DNA of 64,000 nt from Ditylenchus dipsaci (GCA_004194705.1 SADC01000469.1:18323-82322); one strand, 5' to 3'. Numbered from the stretch's first letter, positions 48,831 to 59,735 are shown. The notes: generated by a model not told the origin, from the letters alone. Numbers and translations: made by a program.

Positions 48831-48985
48831 TCTAGGCCAACTTTTTTCATTTTGCCTAAGGCCAAGGCCTAAGCTTAATCCTAAGCCTAAGTTAGCGCTA
48901 TACATATTGCAATTAATTAAAGTGAAAAAAAAATTAAGGGATCTGAAAATAGTAGGCATAGAGAAAAATACTCTTTGGAGTGGGG
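48822..48985. repeat. Palindrome with AGAGAAAATACTCT arms
   Basis: AGAGTATTTTCTCTAGGCCA faces GGCATAGAGAAAAATACTCT. The arm also occurs near 8610-8645 beside the other receptor fragment, so it belongs to the duplicated receptor region. Confidence 0.5.
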
Positions 48986-49343
48986 TGCACTTGCAATAAA
49001 GAATAAATAATCACTGGAATTCACAATCAGCTTTTAGGTGTATTGAAAATTATTAGCTTAGTTTCTAATACATTTTTTAAAGTCAACTCACAACATTAGA
49101 AAGCTTCTGCTTTCGCAGAAGAAGAAAAAAAGTAGCAAGTGCAAACTAAATTAAGCACACTGATGGTAGATTTCAATTGCAGGTAATACTTGGCCCTGTA
49201 TTTTATAACAAGCAAGATGCTGATTCACACAATTTTACTGAAATTTTGTTGGATATCAGCTTAAGAATAAAATATTTTCAGACCTGCGGATAAATCTAGC
49301 GGTAATTCTAGTATAGAAAAATAAAATCCAGCCAAGTAAACAA

Positions 49344-52300
49344 CTAAAATAGTGAAGCAGCTGCTTCTAAAAAGCCAGTTCTTTTTCTGTTATTGTACTG
49401 CAGTAAAAACTGGATGGTAAAGCATCTGTCCAGAGTAATGAATAGTACAGGTACTGTTAAGGCAAGTGTGTAAGCCAGCATAAAAGAACCTAACCAAAAA
49501 AGTATGTACGGATTGTAGAGATTGCTATCTAAAAAAGCATTTTCAAACAAAAATAGAACATTTGAAAAAAAATTAGAAGTTTTAAGTCTTTTAAGTAGAG
49601 ATAGAAAACAAGACAAGATCTTGGCAAGATTTTGTCTTGTCTTGCCCAATTTTGACTGAAAATCTTGTCTTGGGATCTTGCTTGGTCATTTCTAGAAATC
49701 TTGGTCTTGGTCTTGGTTTTCTGGCCAATCTTGTAGGCAAAATTTTACAAATAACCAATAACCTATTTTATTAAATCTGTACCGTAGATACAACAACTTC
49801 TCACAACAAGTAACTTCAATAACAAAAATTGATAACTGGCAAAGCTCTATTCAGAAATATTAGCCTTTCCGCCTTTTCTGGGCTCAAATTACTCCTCCTG
49901 TAATCGTACACATCTCTTGCAACGGAGAATATTTGCTCGCTTGGCTGACTTGTGGCTGGAGCTGAGAGATAACGGCGTGCAAGCTTAGCGAGAGTCGGAT
50001 AACTGAGTTCGTTGCCTAAGTATCGATAGTTGGAAATATTTCAAAAATCTCCTTAAGCATTACCTTCCAAAACTGGAGAGGATCTTCTTCCGGGTCAATG
50101 CACTTGCGTTTTATTGAAAGCCTGTAATTCTATCATTGCCGAATCGACTGAAAGGGATTGTTGACCAAAACCATTCTTGAACAATTGCTGTGCCGTCCAA
50201 AGAAGGATTGATGACGCTGAAATGTGATGAAATGTCATCAAACCTTTTAGACTGTCTCGGTCAGATAGAACTAGAAAGAGGCTTAAACGTAGGCTGATCG
50301 ACAGTGAAGAACGGTAGATTAGCACATGCAATGTAATGAACAACCTTTTGTCTAGAGAAGAGAGCTCACCTATATAAAAGTGACAATCTATAACTCGAAT
50401 GAGCGCAAAAAATCATACCCTTTGCAGAATTTTTACAAACTGTTCCATTGAGTTCTTTACAGATGCTTGCTTTTCTCCAATTCCCTCAACTTAGCAGCAT
50501 ATTCGGCATGAGTCTTAGCGTGCACAAACAGTCCATAGTTCCATGATTTGTCATCTTAATAGTTTTTTGGCAAGCTTCACACTGAGCTTCACTACCGGAA
50601 ATTTTTGAGAAAAGACCAATCTTCCAGATATCACTCATCTAAAGTATGAAGACCTTGAAACACACATCAAACAATATAAAAAGCACAAGATAAAGAACAG
50701 GGAAACATAGTGCGTAAAAAAATTATATATCACTAGCCACGAGTTTTGCTATAAAAATTTGTACTATTAATCTTGGTTTTTGGCCAAGATCTTGGCCAAG
50801 ATCTTGCTTGGCCGTTTTCGAAAATCTTGGTCTTGGTCAAACTTCGGTCAAAAATCTTGTCTTGGAATCTTGCTTGGTCCCCACTTTCTATCTCTACTTT
50901 TAAGACACCGAAATTTGAAATTGCTGTTTAAATACTAAAAAATACTCGGGCATCCCCATACAAGGTGTTATATTGGGCTAGGGGAAACTTGCCAAAAACG
51001 AAATTTGCAAAATACGAAATTTGCCGAAAAGAAATTTGCCGAAATGAAATTGGCGAAAGGAATTCGGCAAAACGAAATTTGCCAAATCGAAATCTGCCAA
51101 ACGCAGGTTTGCCGAAAACGAAATTGAAATGAACTTAAATGAAAATATATACGTTGTAGCCATTCAACGGTAGGAAAATTTCGTTTTAGGCAAAACCTAC
51201 GTTTGGCAAATTTCGATATGGCAAAATTCGTTTTGGGAAATTCGTTTTGGCAAATTTCGTTTTGGCGCATTTCGATTTGGCAAATTTCGTTTTGGCAAAT
51301 TTCGTTTTGGCAAAACATACGTTTGGCAAATTTCGTTTTCGGCAAGTTTCCCCTAGCCTTATATTGTTTAGTCTGTGATTTGTTTTACAGGAGGGGCTTA
51401 CTTAGACTTGAAAAAGTGGCCTCCATTGCGCAGTGCGTAAGCGTTTGCCTTTTTTGGCCCAAAATGGTGTTTCAGGTTCGATCCCACGTGGTGGCATGCT
51501 ATTTATTTTGGCTTGTTTGACCAGTTCTATGGGTAATTAACGTCGCTGATTACGAATCTGGCGTCAAATAAAAGTCTAATTACCTCTAAAACTGGTCGAA
51601 CAAGCCAAAATAAATAGCATGGCACTACGTGGGATCGAACCTGCAACACCATTTTGGGCCGAAAAATGAAACGCTTTTGCACTGCGGCATGGAGACAGTT
51701 TTTTCAAACCTGAGTAGCTTTTCCCCCTCCTTCAACGCTACCTTGTAATACAGTCGACGCTTTATATAAAGTCGACATTTCTTTCCGTTTTCAAGAGCGT
51801 CACTTACATAAAATGCACTAAAAATTACGATTTTTAGTACCGCGGCAGCTTCGTAATCTCAATATTTAAGCCATGCGTATCTGAAACCATTTTTAATAAT
51901 TTTTTAAACAACGATTTTTTTAAATTTCAAGGAATCCCATTTTTGCCCGTTATATAAAGCGATCTCTTCAATTAATTTTCAATGAAAACCGGCCAAGTCG
52001 AATTTATTGTCCGTTAAATAGAGCTCTCCGCTATATCGAGCGTCGACTGTACCCGGGCAAGGTTTGGCTACTTTGCGTCCAAATTGCAATATATTAGAAA
52101 GTGTTTATATCGTGAACCTGGATATAGTGCCCATTATTTAGACTAGCCCTAGTGTGCAATGTGGCGAAGAGCACACTAAACATTTTCCTAGTTATCTAGC
52201 ACATTCTTCTAGATTGTATTTTTCCTTTATTCTAGGTCTCTAGACGCGCATTTAGTAGGGAAGCACTATGTAAAGTGGGCACTACAACCAGGTTCAACTG

Positions 52301-53255
52301 TATAGTATTTTCACTAATGGAGCAGTATGCTCAATAAGAGCGGCTGTCTTTATTTTTCAATTAGGATTTCAGAGTTCAGGCCATTTACAATTTTAAGGAG
52401 TTTGAAAAACAGAGCCGCTGGTTTAGTCTTGTCTATGTACTCTTGATGTGTGGACTCCGAATTTCACTTATTAAATGAGAATGCTCGTCGCCGATGGCAG
52501 TTTTTTAAAAGGCGGTACAAAGTAAATTTAAACGAGAATTATGTTAACATAAAAAGTAGTTGATAATATACCATTAACATAAAACCGAAAATACTGGTTA
52601 TAACTAACAATATACCGTATATCTTCTAATAAGGCCCCTCCCCAAAATCCGGTATCTCTTAAATTCATTCTCCTCTTTTTATACCGGTTTTTTGTTTTCG
52701 AACGCACACATGCTATGTATTAAAATGTAGCTGGGAATCTGCGCTACATTTTGGTATATAACATATGTGGCGTCCGAAAATAAAAACCCGGTATAAAAGG
52801 AGGAGAATGAATTGAGAAATACCGATTTTGGGGAGGCCTTATTAGAGATATACGGCATGTGGCTCAGTGGTAAAGCGGTGGCATATTGTAAAAGTTTGTC
52901 TTCGGTTCGATTCCGATTATAGACAGTATTTTACCTTCACTTTTAAAAAAAGAATATGAAATTTTACAGATTAACTTTGAATGCTGGGAATTTACCTGTA
53001 TTTTTTCCGAACAAACTATACAGAAATAAGGAACTGCGAAGAAAGCAAAAACAATGTTATAATTGATACAGAGAAGCATGGAGCTTGAGAAACGCAATGT
53101 TTTCTGACTTTTAGATTTAAAATATATTTTATAAGACATATAAGAAAATAAAGTAATCGATACAATTTGACAAGCCAAGCTTATAATTACTTCTGCCTTG
53201 TTTAAATAAAATAGATAGCTTTTGAAGTCATTTAGATCTTCTGAATAGTTCTTGA
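49344..53255 (-). CDS. 7TM chemoreceptor-like gene split by insertions
   Basis: Exon 53255-52996: [20 protein letters not shown] (TM1), [16 protein letters not shown], then [17 protein letters not shown] (TM2) and a donor GTAAAT. Exon from 49528: [22 protein letters not shown]3 and [20 protein letters not shown]. The order TM1-TM2-TM3 plus LDRC and a basic loop fits a rhodopsin-like receptor; the style is that of nematode chemoreceptors. Phases at the two exon ends differ by one base, and there is a stop soon after the TM3-loop block, so it may be decayed. The 3.4-kb gap contains two hAT elements, a SINE foldback and three MITEs. A mariner-like element (53263) interrupts its N-terminus. Confidence 0.6.
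49596..50896. mobile_element. hAT transposon, CTTGGTCTTGG-word family
   Basis: Perfect 8-bp target duplication cttttaag (49588-49595, 50897-50904). Ends TAGAGATAGAAA and TTTCTATCTCTA are a perfect inverted repeat. Subterminal arrays of CAAGATCTTGGC / TCTTGGTCTTGG occupy 49610-49740 and 50770-50880. It carries remnants of both ends of a hAT transposase. Inserted about 60 bp upstream of the TM3 exon of the receptor gene. Confidence 0.95.
49816..50638 (-). pseudogene. hAT transposase remnant: BED finger plus hATC domain
   Basis: ATG at 50638 reads [13 protein letters not shown], then C-x2-C (CEACQKTI) and, after a one-base shift, [12 protein letters not shown]: a BED zinc finger. At the far end a block reads [11 protein letters not shown], a probable 48-nt intron (GTAATG..ACTTAG), then [36 protein letters not shown] and [11 protein letters not shown] to a TGA at 49816: the hATC dimerisation domain. 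The RNase-H core between them is essentially gone. Splice phase at the intron is off by one. Confidence 0.85.
50976..51358. mobile_element. 383-bp hAT MITE, TTTGGCAAATTTCG-word family
   Basis: Perfect 8-bp target duplication ttatattg (50968-50975, 51359-51366). Ends GGCTAGGGGAAACTTGCC and its exact inverse. The interior is mainly GCCAAA-ACGAAATTT words in one half and inverse words in the other. The open frames here are repeat translations. Confidence 0.95.
51419..51695. repeat. Two tRNA-like SINE heads in inverted orientation
   Basis: + strand 51419-51495: GCCTCCATTGCGCAGTGCGT, then B box GGTTCGATCCC and CACGTGGTGGC. Minus strand 51695-51622: the same boxes, diverged (GGTTCGATCCC kept). The spacer carries CAAGCCAAAATAAATAGCAT in both orientations, so the whole is one foldback structure. 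The 5' end resembles an elongator tRNA-Met, but the anticodon arm is lost. Confidence 0.65.
51751..52049. mobile_element. 299-bp pogo-like MITE
   Basis: TA on both sides. Ends CAGTCGACGCTTTATATAAA and CTATATCGAGCGTCGACTG are inverted. Subterminal TTATATAAAG and TTAAATAGAG motifs. Confidence 0.8.
52100..52315. repeat. MITE with TGAACCTGG arms
   Basis: TGAACCTGGATATAGTGCCC at the left and GTGGGCACTACAACCAGGTT at the right. The right end carries CAACTGTA (pogo-like), the left end is mutated. Confidence 0.55.
52612..52857. repeat. ATACCGTAT-ended foldback MITE
   Basis: ATACCGTATATCTTCTAATA and AAGGCCCCTCCCCAAAATC at the left, GATTTTGGGGAGGCCTTATT and AGAGATATACGG at the right. Inner arms TTTTTATACCGG and CCGGTATAAAAG. 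Confidence 0.75.
52857..52925 (+). repeat. tRNA-like SINE head
   Basis: TGGCTCAGTGGTAAAGCGG (A-box-like, 52860-52878) and GGTTCGATTCC (52904-52914). It abuts the MITE to its left. Confidence 0.5.
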
Positions 53256-53262
53256 TATTTTA

Positions 53263-53631
53263 CAGGGTGGGCAAAAAAACGCGGATACCTTTGATTTATA
53301 TTTGTTTTTTTAAAGCCGCATTCATATTCTTTCTTATTTTTATTCTTTATTATGTCAATTAAATTGGGCGTAGCAAGAAAGAACGGTTACATCCCTAGGT
53401 CATAAGGTCAGCTTTAAATGCTAGTATATGAGAACCAACCACGTAGTGAGTTAGCATAAGCCATGTTAATCACATGTCAAGACAGATAGGGTTACGGCAG
53501 AACCAGAGGACTCGGTGCCATCCTCATATTTCGACATCCTTGATTACAGCGAATTTTAATTTTTTGCAGATGGTGCGCGAGAGCCCTTGACAAAAAATTC
53601 AAAAGTTTCCACGTTTTAGGCAAACACCTTG
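53263..53631. mobile_element. Tc1/mariner-like element, copy 3 (shorter, diverged)
   Basis: TA on both sides. Ends CAGGGTGGGCAAAAAAAC and GGCAAACACCTTG. Internal blocks (GGTCATAAGGTCAGCTT, AGTGAGTTAGC, CGGCAGAACCAGAGGACTCG) match copies 1 and 2. Inserted at the start of the receptor TM1 exon. Confidence 0.8.
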
Positions 53632-53639
53632 TAGGTAAG

Positions 53640-54290
53640 ATTCAATGTTAAGATACTAAATAAATTTACAAGTACAGTCAAACTAGATGACAGGGAACCC
53701 CACGGGGCAACCCATGGGGTGCCCTGTTACCGAGATTTATCAAAAATAACACCTTCTTAGCGCACACAGACTATAAACTTCACTTTCAGTAACTGAATGA
53801 AGCAATCGAAGATTACAGAAAAAAAAGTTTAATTAAAGCCTCGATATAACAACCTAGACTAGATAAATTTAGTTTGGTTGGCTAAAATCAATTTGGAATT
53901 GAGCATAAGAACAACTTGAATATAGGACCCTAGAATGCCCGTATCATTTTGACACACAAGTGTACAGCGATTTGCTTCTTTGTTTTATCAACAATACACC
54001 ATTTGTTAATGCCATTTTTTCATTTCTTTGATTTCTTAGAAAAAAATGTTTGATCGAAATTTTATTTTCTGCCTTGAAAAACTAATATAATCTATATTTT
54101 TGGTGAAGTGGAAATGTACTAACCTCAACTTTAAGGCCCTGTCCAACAAAGGAAAGAGGGCGTTGGTTTTTTTGCCTTAGTCGCCATTGCTGTTTTTTGG
54201 GACCACCACAAGAAACACCCCCCCCCCCTCCTTGTTGGATAGGGCAACTTTAATTATCGATTTAGCGTATAGGTTGGCCGTAAAATCCGA
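53640..54290. other. Nothing recognised
   Basis: Includes a single pogo-like half (ACAGTCAAACTAG at about 53674) and a GGGGTGCC hairpin (53697-53732). A C-run lies at 54220. Confidence 0.4.
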
Positions 54291-54735
54291 GTTCATAGCC
54301 ATACTTGCGAGACCGCCGGTGGGACGCCTTCCGCCGACGGCCCGTCGGGTAAAATTGGTGATTTTGGAGCGCCGGCGGCAGGCGATCCGCGGCAGATGCG
54401 GCAAAATTTTCAAAGTATCGGCGTAAGCGGCGGCGCTCATTTTTATAGACCCGATTTTCATACTCATTCATAACACTTTTATGTAAAAATTTTGATTTTT
54501 TTAGTAGCAATGATCAGTTCAACATGTGTGTGAAAAGGATATAGAAATGTTTAGAATAAAATTTTCTTATCTCAAAGACAAATTTTCAAATATCACAAAC
54601 TTTTTCCCGGCAGTCCCTTCCGCCGGCGGCCCGGTATAATTGGCACCCTCAAAGCGCCGGCTGTCGGCGCTCCGCCGGCGGAGGCGGCAAAATTTTGAAA
54701 ATGCCGGAGGCGGTGGCGCTCTTTATTTTTCTAGA
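54285..54735. repeat. Element with CGCCGGCGG words
   Basis: Two GC-rich blocks (54300-54440, 54607-54725) full of GCGCCGGCGGC/CCGCCGACGGCC words around an AT-rich centre. Outer CATACTTG (54300) faces CAAGTATG (54744). The 8-bp duplication was not found. Confidence 0.5.
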
Positions 54736-55170
54736 AAACGCACAAGTATGTTTATAGCTAAACGTTGGGTTTGACCTGCGTTGGATCTCCGCTTGCTGCC
54801 ACCCTGCTTAATAAAAATACCCTCAAAACTTTTCTTAATAAAAACAAAACCCATTATTTTCACTTAAAATTTACAGTCGAGTCTCAATATGAGATACCCC
54901 CGATATAAAATACACCTGGTCTGGTCCCAGGTTGAATATGGTTATCCACACTAAACATGAAGCATTTCTGAAACTGGAATATCACATTTTATTTAAAATT
55001 CTTGTCGAGTAGACACACATTCAAAAAAACACCAAAGAATCAATATTTGAAGGAAGTCGGTAGTCCGACTCTAGCTTTTTGTTTTTCCACTTTTACGATC
55101 ATAACGTTTTTTTCGACAAAAGAACCTCGAGAATAGATAAAATCACTTTGTAGAACAAAAAAAAATCATA

Positions 55171-55420
55171 TACCGTTATATTCTTTATTAATCCCCCATG
55201 GGGATCATTTTTCAACCCCTGAAAAATCGGAAAAAATTTTAAGGTCAATTTTGAGATTTTTGGGCAGTTGACGAAAGTCCGAGAAGTGGAATCAGGAGAG
55301 CTCATGCTAATTAAGAAAACGGAAAAAAAAGATTTGTGAAATGTTTGCTCTAGGCTGAGATATGAGGTCCGTAAGGTGGGGAATATTAGAGAGTGGGTAA
55401 TTAATAGAGAATATGCGGTA
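55171..55420. mobile_element. TACCGTATT-ended MITE, copy 2
   Basis: TACCGTTATATTCTTTATTA and TTAATAGAGAATATGCGGTA. Body shared with 13802-14053. Confidence 0.75.
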
Positions 55421-55424
55421 AACT

Positions 55425-56215
55425 AACGAAGCTATGGAACCTCAAAGACTCCGACATCCGACTCCTGCCTCCATTGTAAACACCCTATGAACCACTGAAC
55501 TGCAATGAAGAATATATTTTCGAAAATCCTTTTTATATCTTTCGCAATTACTGAAAAGGCCAGATATTGCACCTTGAAGTACAATATATAGGCATTAAAA
55601 ATTAGACTGAGTTTGTACATAATGTGTGACTAATGATGTTTTAACAAGCAGTTTTTAATTGAATACAGACTTCAAATATAAGAAAATGTCTCACTCAATA
55701 CATAAATAACTATGCTTCCTGTTTGGCTACACATAACTAATAACTTTGGGCTTTGCGTCAATACTGCCATTTTGTATGCTTTACAAAATTTATGACACTA
55801 ATGCTGATATTTCGATTGTATATCACTATGGTTTTCAAATCCAATACGCTGGTTTTACGGTTATCAGAAGTTTTCTAATTTGTTGCATAAGACCAAAAGC
55901 AGTAAAAGGCCCGTAAATGCAACAATAGGTAATACTTAAGTTTGATTAAAATTGCTGCGAAAAAATTTCAAAAATAAATACTGTTAATGTGAAACATTCT
56001 AGCCGACAATAAATAAATCATCTAAAACTCGTCTTATCGTTTTCAATTAACTGGACGGACATCTGTTAGGTAGTCTGTCTGTATGTTATTCCAGAAATAT
56101 GAGCTATTTATTTTAATATGTTCTATAGGTGTGCCGGTAAATCCGTCTAAATTAGTCTAGCATTTTTATTAGTCTTAGTTCTGTTCAACATTTTTTAAAA
56201 ACAAATAGAAAATTG
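55425..56215. other. Nothing recognised
   Basis: AT-rich spacer without supported features. Confidence 0.4.
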
Positions 56216-56249
56216 AATTCTGTTGTGTCAAATTCTATTGATTTGGCAC

Positions 56250-56535
56250 AGGTAACCACAGCTAATTTCAATCCAGTGGAATGCTACAAAGTGCCACTGG
56301 AATGCCACTAATTGCCACTGAATGCCACAAAATGCCAGTGGAATGACACCAAATCGTTAAATCCAGTGGTAATCCACTGGATTACCACTGTATTCTAGCT
56401 GAGTCCAGTGGTAATCCAGTGGATTACCACTGGACCAATTAACTAAGTGGCATTCCAGTGGTAATTAGTGCATTCCAGTGGCACTTTGTGGCGTACCACT
56501 GGCAGTTTGTGGTATTGCACTGGATCAACTGACAA
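56250..56535. repeat. CCAGTGG word element, copy 1
   Basis: Begins ACAGCTAATTTCAATCCAGT, followed by about 18 copies of CCAGTGG/CCACTGG separated by 10-20 bp (CCAGTGGAATGCCAC, TGGTAATCCACTGGATT). The closing end is lost. Confidence 0.6.
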
Positions 56536-56564
56536 AGTATGGTTGTCAGATCACAAGTTTTCTC

Positions 56565-57130
56565 AAAGGTGCATTACCACGCTGATAAGAGTGGTGCCTA
56601 ATCACTCATTTCCTAATCACTGAACTTCTGTTCGTATTTTCAACTTGGTTTCTAACAAAACATACCTAAAGTTAAAAGACCATGAAACTTGATAAGCACA
56701 GCAATTTGCGAAATTTGAATTCGTGCGGGGCCACCTTAATTTTGTCAAAAATATTTTTAAATTTTTTTATTTGCATTTCAAATTTTCACGAAACTTTGAA
56801 CCATCTGCTGGTCGAGCCCAAGATTGCTTGACTATGCCAGGTCGGACGAGTTCGACAACTGCCGTTGCACTACACTTTCCTACTGCAATATAGTGCTCTA
56901 TATTGACTAATAAAGAAAATTCAAATTTTTAAATGCATACAAAAAATAATAATTCGAAAACATTATTGACAAAATTACTGTGGTCCCGCGCGAATTCAAA
57001 TTTTGCAAATGGTTCTTTAAATTCTAAGCCTTGTTTTAATGGAACCAAGTTGATAATCCTTACAGAAATTCAATGATTGGGATTTTTTTTTGAGTTCCGG
57101 GCACCACCACTTGTTAGCATGGGGTGTACC
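56565..57130. other. Foldback remnants of the GTGGTGCC family
   Basis: 56568-56665 (ATTACCACGCTGATAAGAG, TTGGTTTCTAACAAAAC) and 57020-57125 (inverse parts ending CACTTGTTAGCATGGGGTG) resemble the arms of 37562-37805 with unrelated sequence between. Confidence 0.45.
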
Positions 57131-57536
57131 AAACCCCGTCTTTCCTAATTGGATTCTTGCAAATTCAAACTTTATTAATCCGAATAAAGATAACTGGCAC
57201 AATGCCATAGCTGGGCCAAAAGCATCTTGATTTCTTACTAACTGGGCCGAAAAGTATTTTGATTTTTTACTAACTGGGCCAAACACTAATTAGTATTTTT
57301 ATCAACTGGGCCGAATACTCATACCATGGCAAATCACCGTAAACCACTTTAATTCATACCGAACAGCTCTAAACGAGCCTATACAGGATAAACCGATGAA
57401 AAAGAAAGATCGGGGCTCTTAACACTAGAACTGTGACTTTGGCGCAACCTATCAAAATTTAAATTGCTATTTGGCCCAATTGGTAAAAAATCAGAATGCT
57501 TTTGGCCTAGTTGGTAAGAAACCAAGTTGCTTTTTG

Positions 57537-57675
57537 GGGGAGGAGTAAACTGGCCCATTCAAACTGGGCCAAAACTGGGCCCATTTTTAGGCCTAAAAAT
57601 TTTTAGGCCTAAAATGGGCCAGTTTTGCCCAGTTTGAATGGGCCCAGTTTGAAATGGCCCAGTTTACTCCTCCCC
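57537..57675. mobile_element. 139-bp hAT MITE, GGGCCAGTTTG-word family
   Basis: Perfect 8-bp target duplication gctttttg (57529-57536, 57676-57683). Ends GGGGAGGAGTAAACTGG and its inverse. The interior is a near-perfect palindrome of CCCATTCAAACTGGGCC and TTTTTAGGCCTAAAA. Confidence 0.95.
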
Positions 57676-58242
57676 GCTTTTTGAACGAGTTTGGCGTTGC
57701 GCCAATTTTCAAATCCCAATTTGTAAAAGTTCCAATAGTACATTGTGCCAATTTTTTAAATTCGAATTTATTAAGTTCGAATTTGCAATAATTTCAGTTT
57801 TCGAAGGACGAGAAATGGTACACCCATTAGCATGGGCGTGCCCTTTTAAACATGAAATACAGTCTTTGTTATTTAAATAATTAAAGTCTGGTTGATTACG
57901 ATATCGTTCGACCCTTGATTGAATTTGTCAAAAGTTTTGTACAGTCAACCTCGATATAACGTACCCAATATAACGTACGCCTCTATATAACGTACCCCTT
58001 GAGACCATTTGTTTGGATTTACTTTAAATAACAATAAGTTTACCACGCTATAACGTACCCTTGAAATAATGTACCCTTGATATAACGTACCCCTTGCAGA
58101 TAACACTGACCTTTACGTTACCCTCGCCATAACGTATCCTTGAAAAATAGTGTTATATTTACCAATTTCATACAGTTTTTGCTCTTTTTCTGCTTCTGCA
58201 ATATTTTATGTAGTCATTAAATGTTTCCCTTTTAGTTTCGAT

Positions 58243-58350
58243 GAGTACTCCAAAGCCGAAGCGAAATATAATCAAACTGTTTGATGAAATATATCAGCCT
58301 ATCTGTGCTGCCTCCTTAAATAAAAGCATCGAGGTTTGCCCTCGTTAACA
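58243..58350 (+). pseudogene. Possible pogo transposase N-terminus remnant
   Basis: After an acceptor-like TTCCCTTTTAG an ATG opens MSTPKPKRNIIKLFDEIYQ and stops after 34 codons. A Ser/Pro/Lys/Arg start leading into a helix-turn-helix is usual for pogo/Tigger transposases, and the position just inside the left end fits. Similarity beyond that is weak. Confidence 0.3.
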
Positions 58351-58397
58351 GCCAGAATTGGCCTTGCTTAAAAAACATCAGTTTTGAACCTATTTTA

Positions 58398-58693
58398 AAA
58401 TGCCTTAAAGGGGGGGGGGTGACACTTGGGGGGGGGGGGTTGAGAAATGAGTTTGACAGCCTAAGGAAAAACTCACTGGACGGGTTGCAAAAATTTTAAT
58501 ATAAAATTATTTTATATTATTTTTGATGGGTTTTCACTAAATATTGTCGATATAATGTAGTGAAACCCATCATAAATCACATAAATAATTTTTATATGAA
58601 AAATCTTTTTGCAACCCATCAATGGGTTATTCATTAGGTCGAGAAAACTATTTCTCACCCCCCCCCCCCCCCCAAGTGTCCCCCCCCCCTTTA
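58398..58693. repeat. Foldback MITE with long G and C tracts
   Basis: TTAAAGGGGGGGGGG, GACACTTGGGG.. at the left, and runs of C, AAGTGTC, C-run, TTTAAA at the right; the arms continue with TTGAGAAATGAGTTTG versus the diverged inverse. Several runs of nine or more G on one strand. Confidence 0.7.
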
Positions 58694-58763
58694 AAACATC
58701 CACTTTTTTGCGTAAAAAAATAAAAATCTGAATACACAGACAGAAAGAGCATAAAATCTGATA

Positions 58764-59015
58764 TACCGTATTTTCTCTATAAGCTCCCCCGGGGGAGTTA
58801 TTTTTTGGATGCCGAAAATCGGACAATTTTGAGGTCGATCTCGAGATTTTTGTGTGAAAATTAAAATCGAAATAGCGGAATCGGTAGAGCTCCTGGGAGT
58901 TGAGAAAACGCATAAACAGCTTTGGAAAATTTTACTCTGGGCTGAGATAAAGGTCCTTAAAGTTGAGGGGGGAGGAGTTATTAGAGCAGGGGGAGCTATT
59001 AGAGGTGATACGGTA
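58764..59015. mobile_element. TACCGTATT-ended MITE, copy 3
   Basis: TACCGTATTTTCTCTATAAG and TTATTAGAG..GATACGGTA. Body shared with 13802 and 55171 copies (GAGGTCGATCTCGAGATTTT). Confidence 0.8.
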
Positions 59016-59148
59016 TAAAGATAAATATCGAAAACGGTGATTCTTTTGCAGTTTATTGAGAAAAAACACAAAGTTTTTTACGATGTAAAAAGACCTTGCC
59101 GTAGTTTTAGGGTTAAAGTAGGTACGCAAAATGCATATCGTATGATTA

Positions 59149-59234
59149 CAGTCGAACCTCTTTATAGTGACACCTGGATATAGTGACACCTAGGGGTCGG
59201 TCCCCAAGGGTGTCACTATAAAGAGGTTCGACTG
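59149..59234. mobile_element. 86-bp pogo-like MITE
   Basis: TA flanks. CAGTCGAACCTCTTTATAGT and its inverse form perfect arms of about 30 bp with GGTGTCAC/GTGACACC. Confidence 0.85.
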
Positions 59235-59596
59235 TACAGAAGACAAATGTGCTGGCGGTAAGAAGAGTAAAGAGACATCACCTGAATATTTTACCCCCTT
59301 GTATAACGTACACCTGTCATCTATTTGGTTTCTGCCCTCGATATGACGTACCCTTTGCCTGGCCCCCAGGAGGTACGTTATATCGAGGTTTGACTGTACC
59401 CTCAAACCTGGATCGAGACACAACTCCAAGCAATTTTTCATTCATTACACGGTAGTTGACCAACCAGCAAATGCCTCAGGAGGCAACTTCTATAATTCTG
59501 TAACGGATAACTCTGCAAAAATTTATTTTGACGTCCCTGCTAGGCAAAACAGAGTTCTAACACCGGATTCATGTTTAGCATACTTAATTTAAAAGA

Positions 59597-59735
59597 TAGG
59601 GCTGGTCAAACATTCGAAATTTTTGAACATTCGATTCGAAGTTTGAGTTCGAAAGTTCTCGAATGGTCAGTTAGATTCGAAGTTCGGGTTCGAAAATTTT
59701 CGAATGTTAGGTTTGAAAATTTTTTATTTTTTGAA
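59597..59735. repeat. TTCGAA word array, hAT-like end
   Basis: Begins TAGGGCTGGTCAAACATTCG, then ATTCGAAGTTTGAGTTCGAA and similar words. The right end is not identified. Confidence 0.5.

Larger units (their letters stand above)
57942..59396. mobile_element. pogo/Tigger-like element hosting three nested MITEs
   Basis: TA on both sides. Ends CAGTCAACCTCGATATAACG and CGTTATATCGAGGTTTGACTG (first 20 bases read) are inverted. ATAACGTACCC is repeated about seven times near the left end and three near the right. Nested: 58398-58693, 58764-59015 and 59149-59234. Confidence 0.85.

Noticed and set aside
50968..51520. ORFs on both strands with NFVLAKFV-like repeats
   Set aside because: Translations of the TTTGGCAAATTTCG word array of a hAT MITE.
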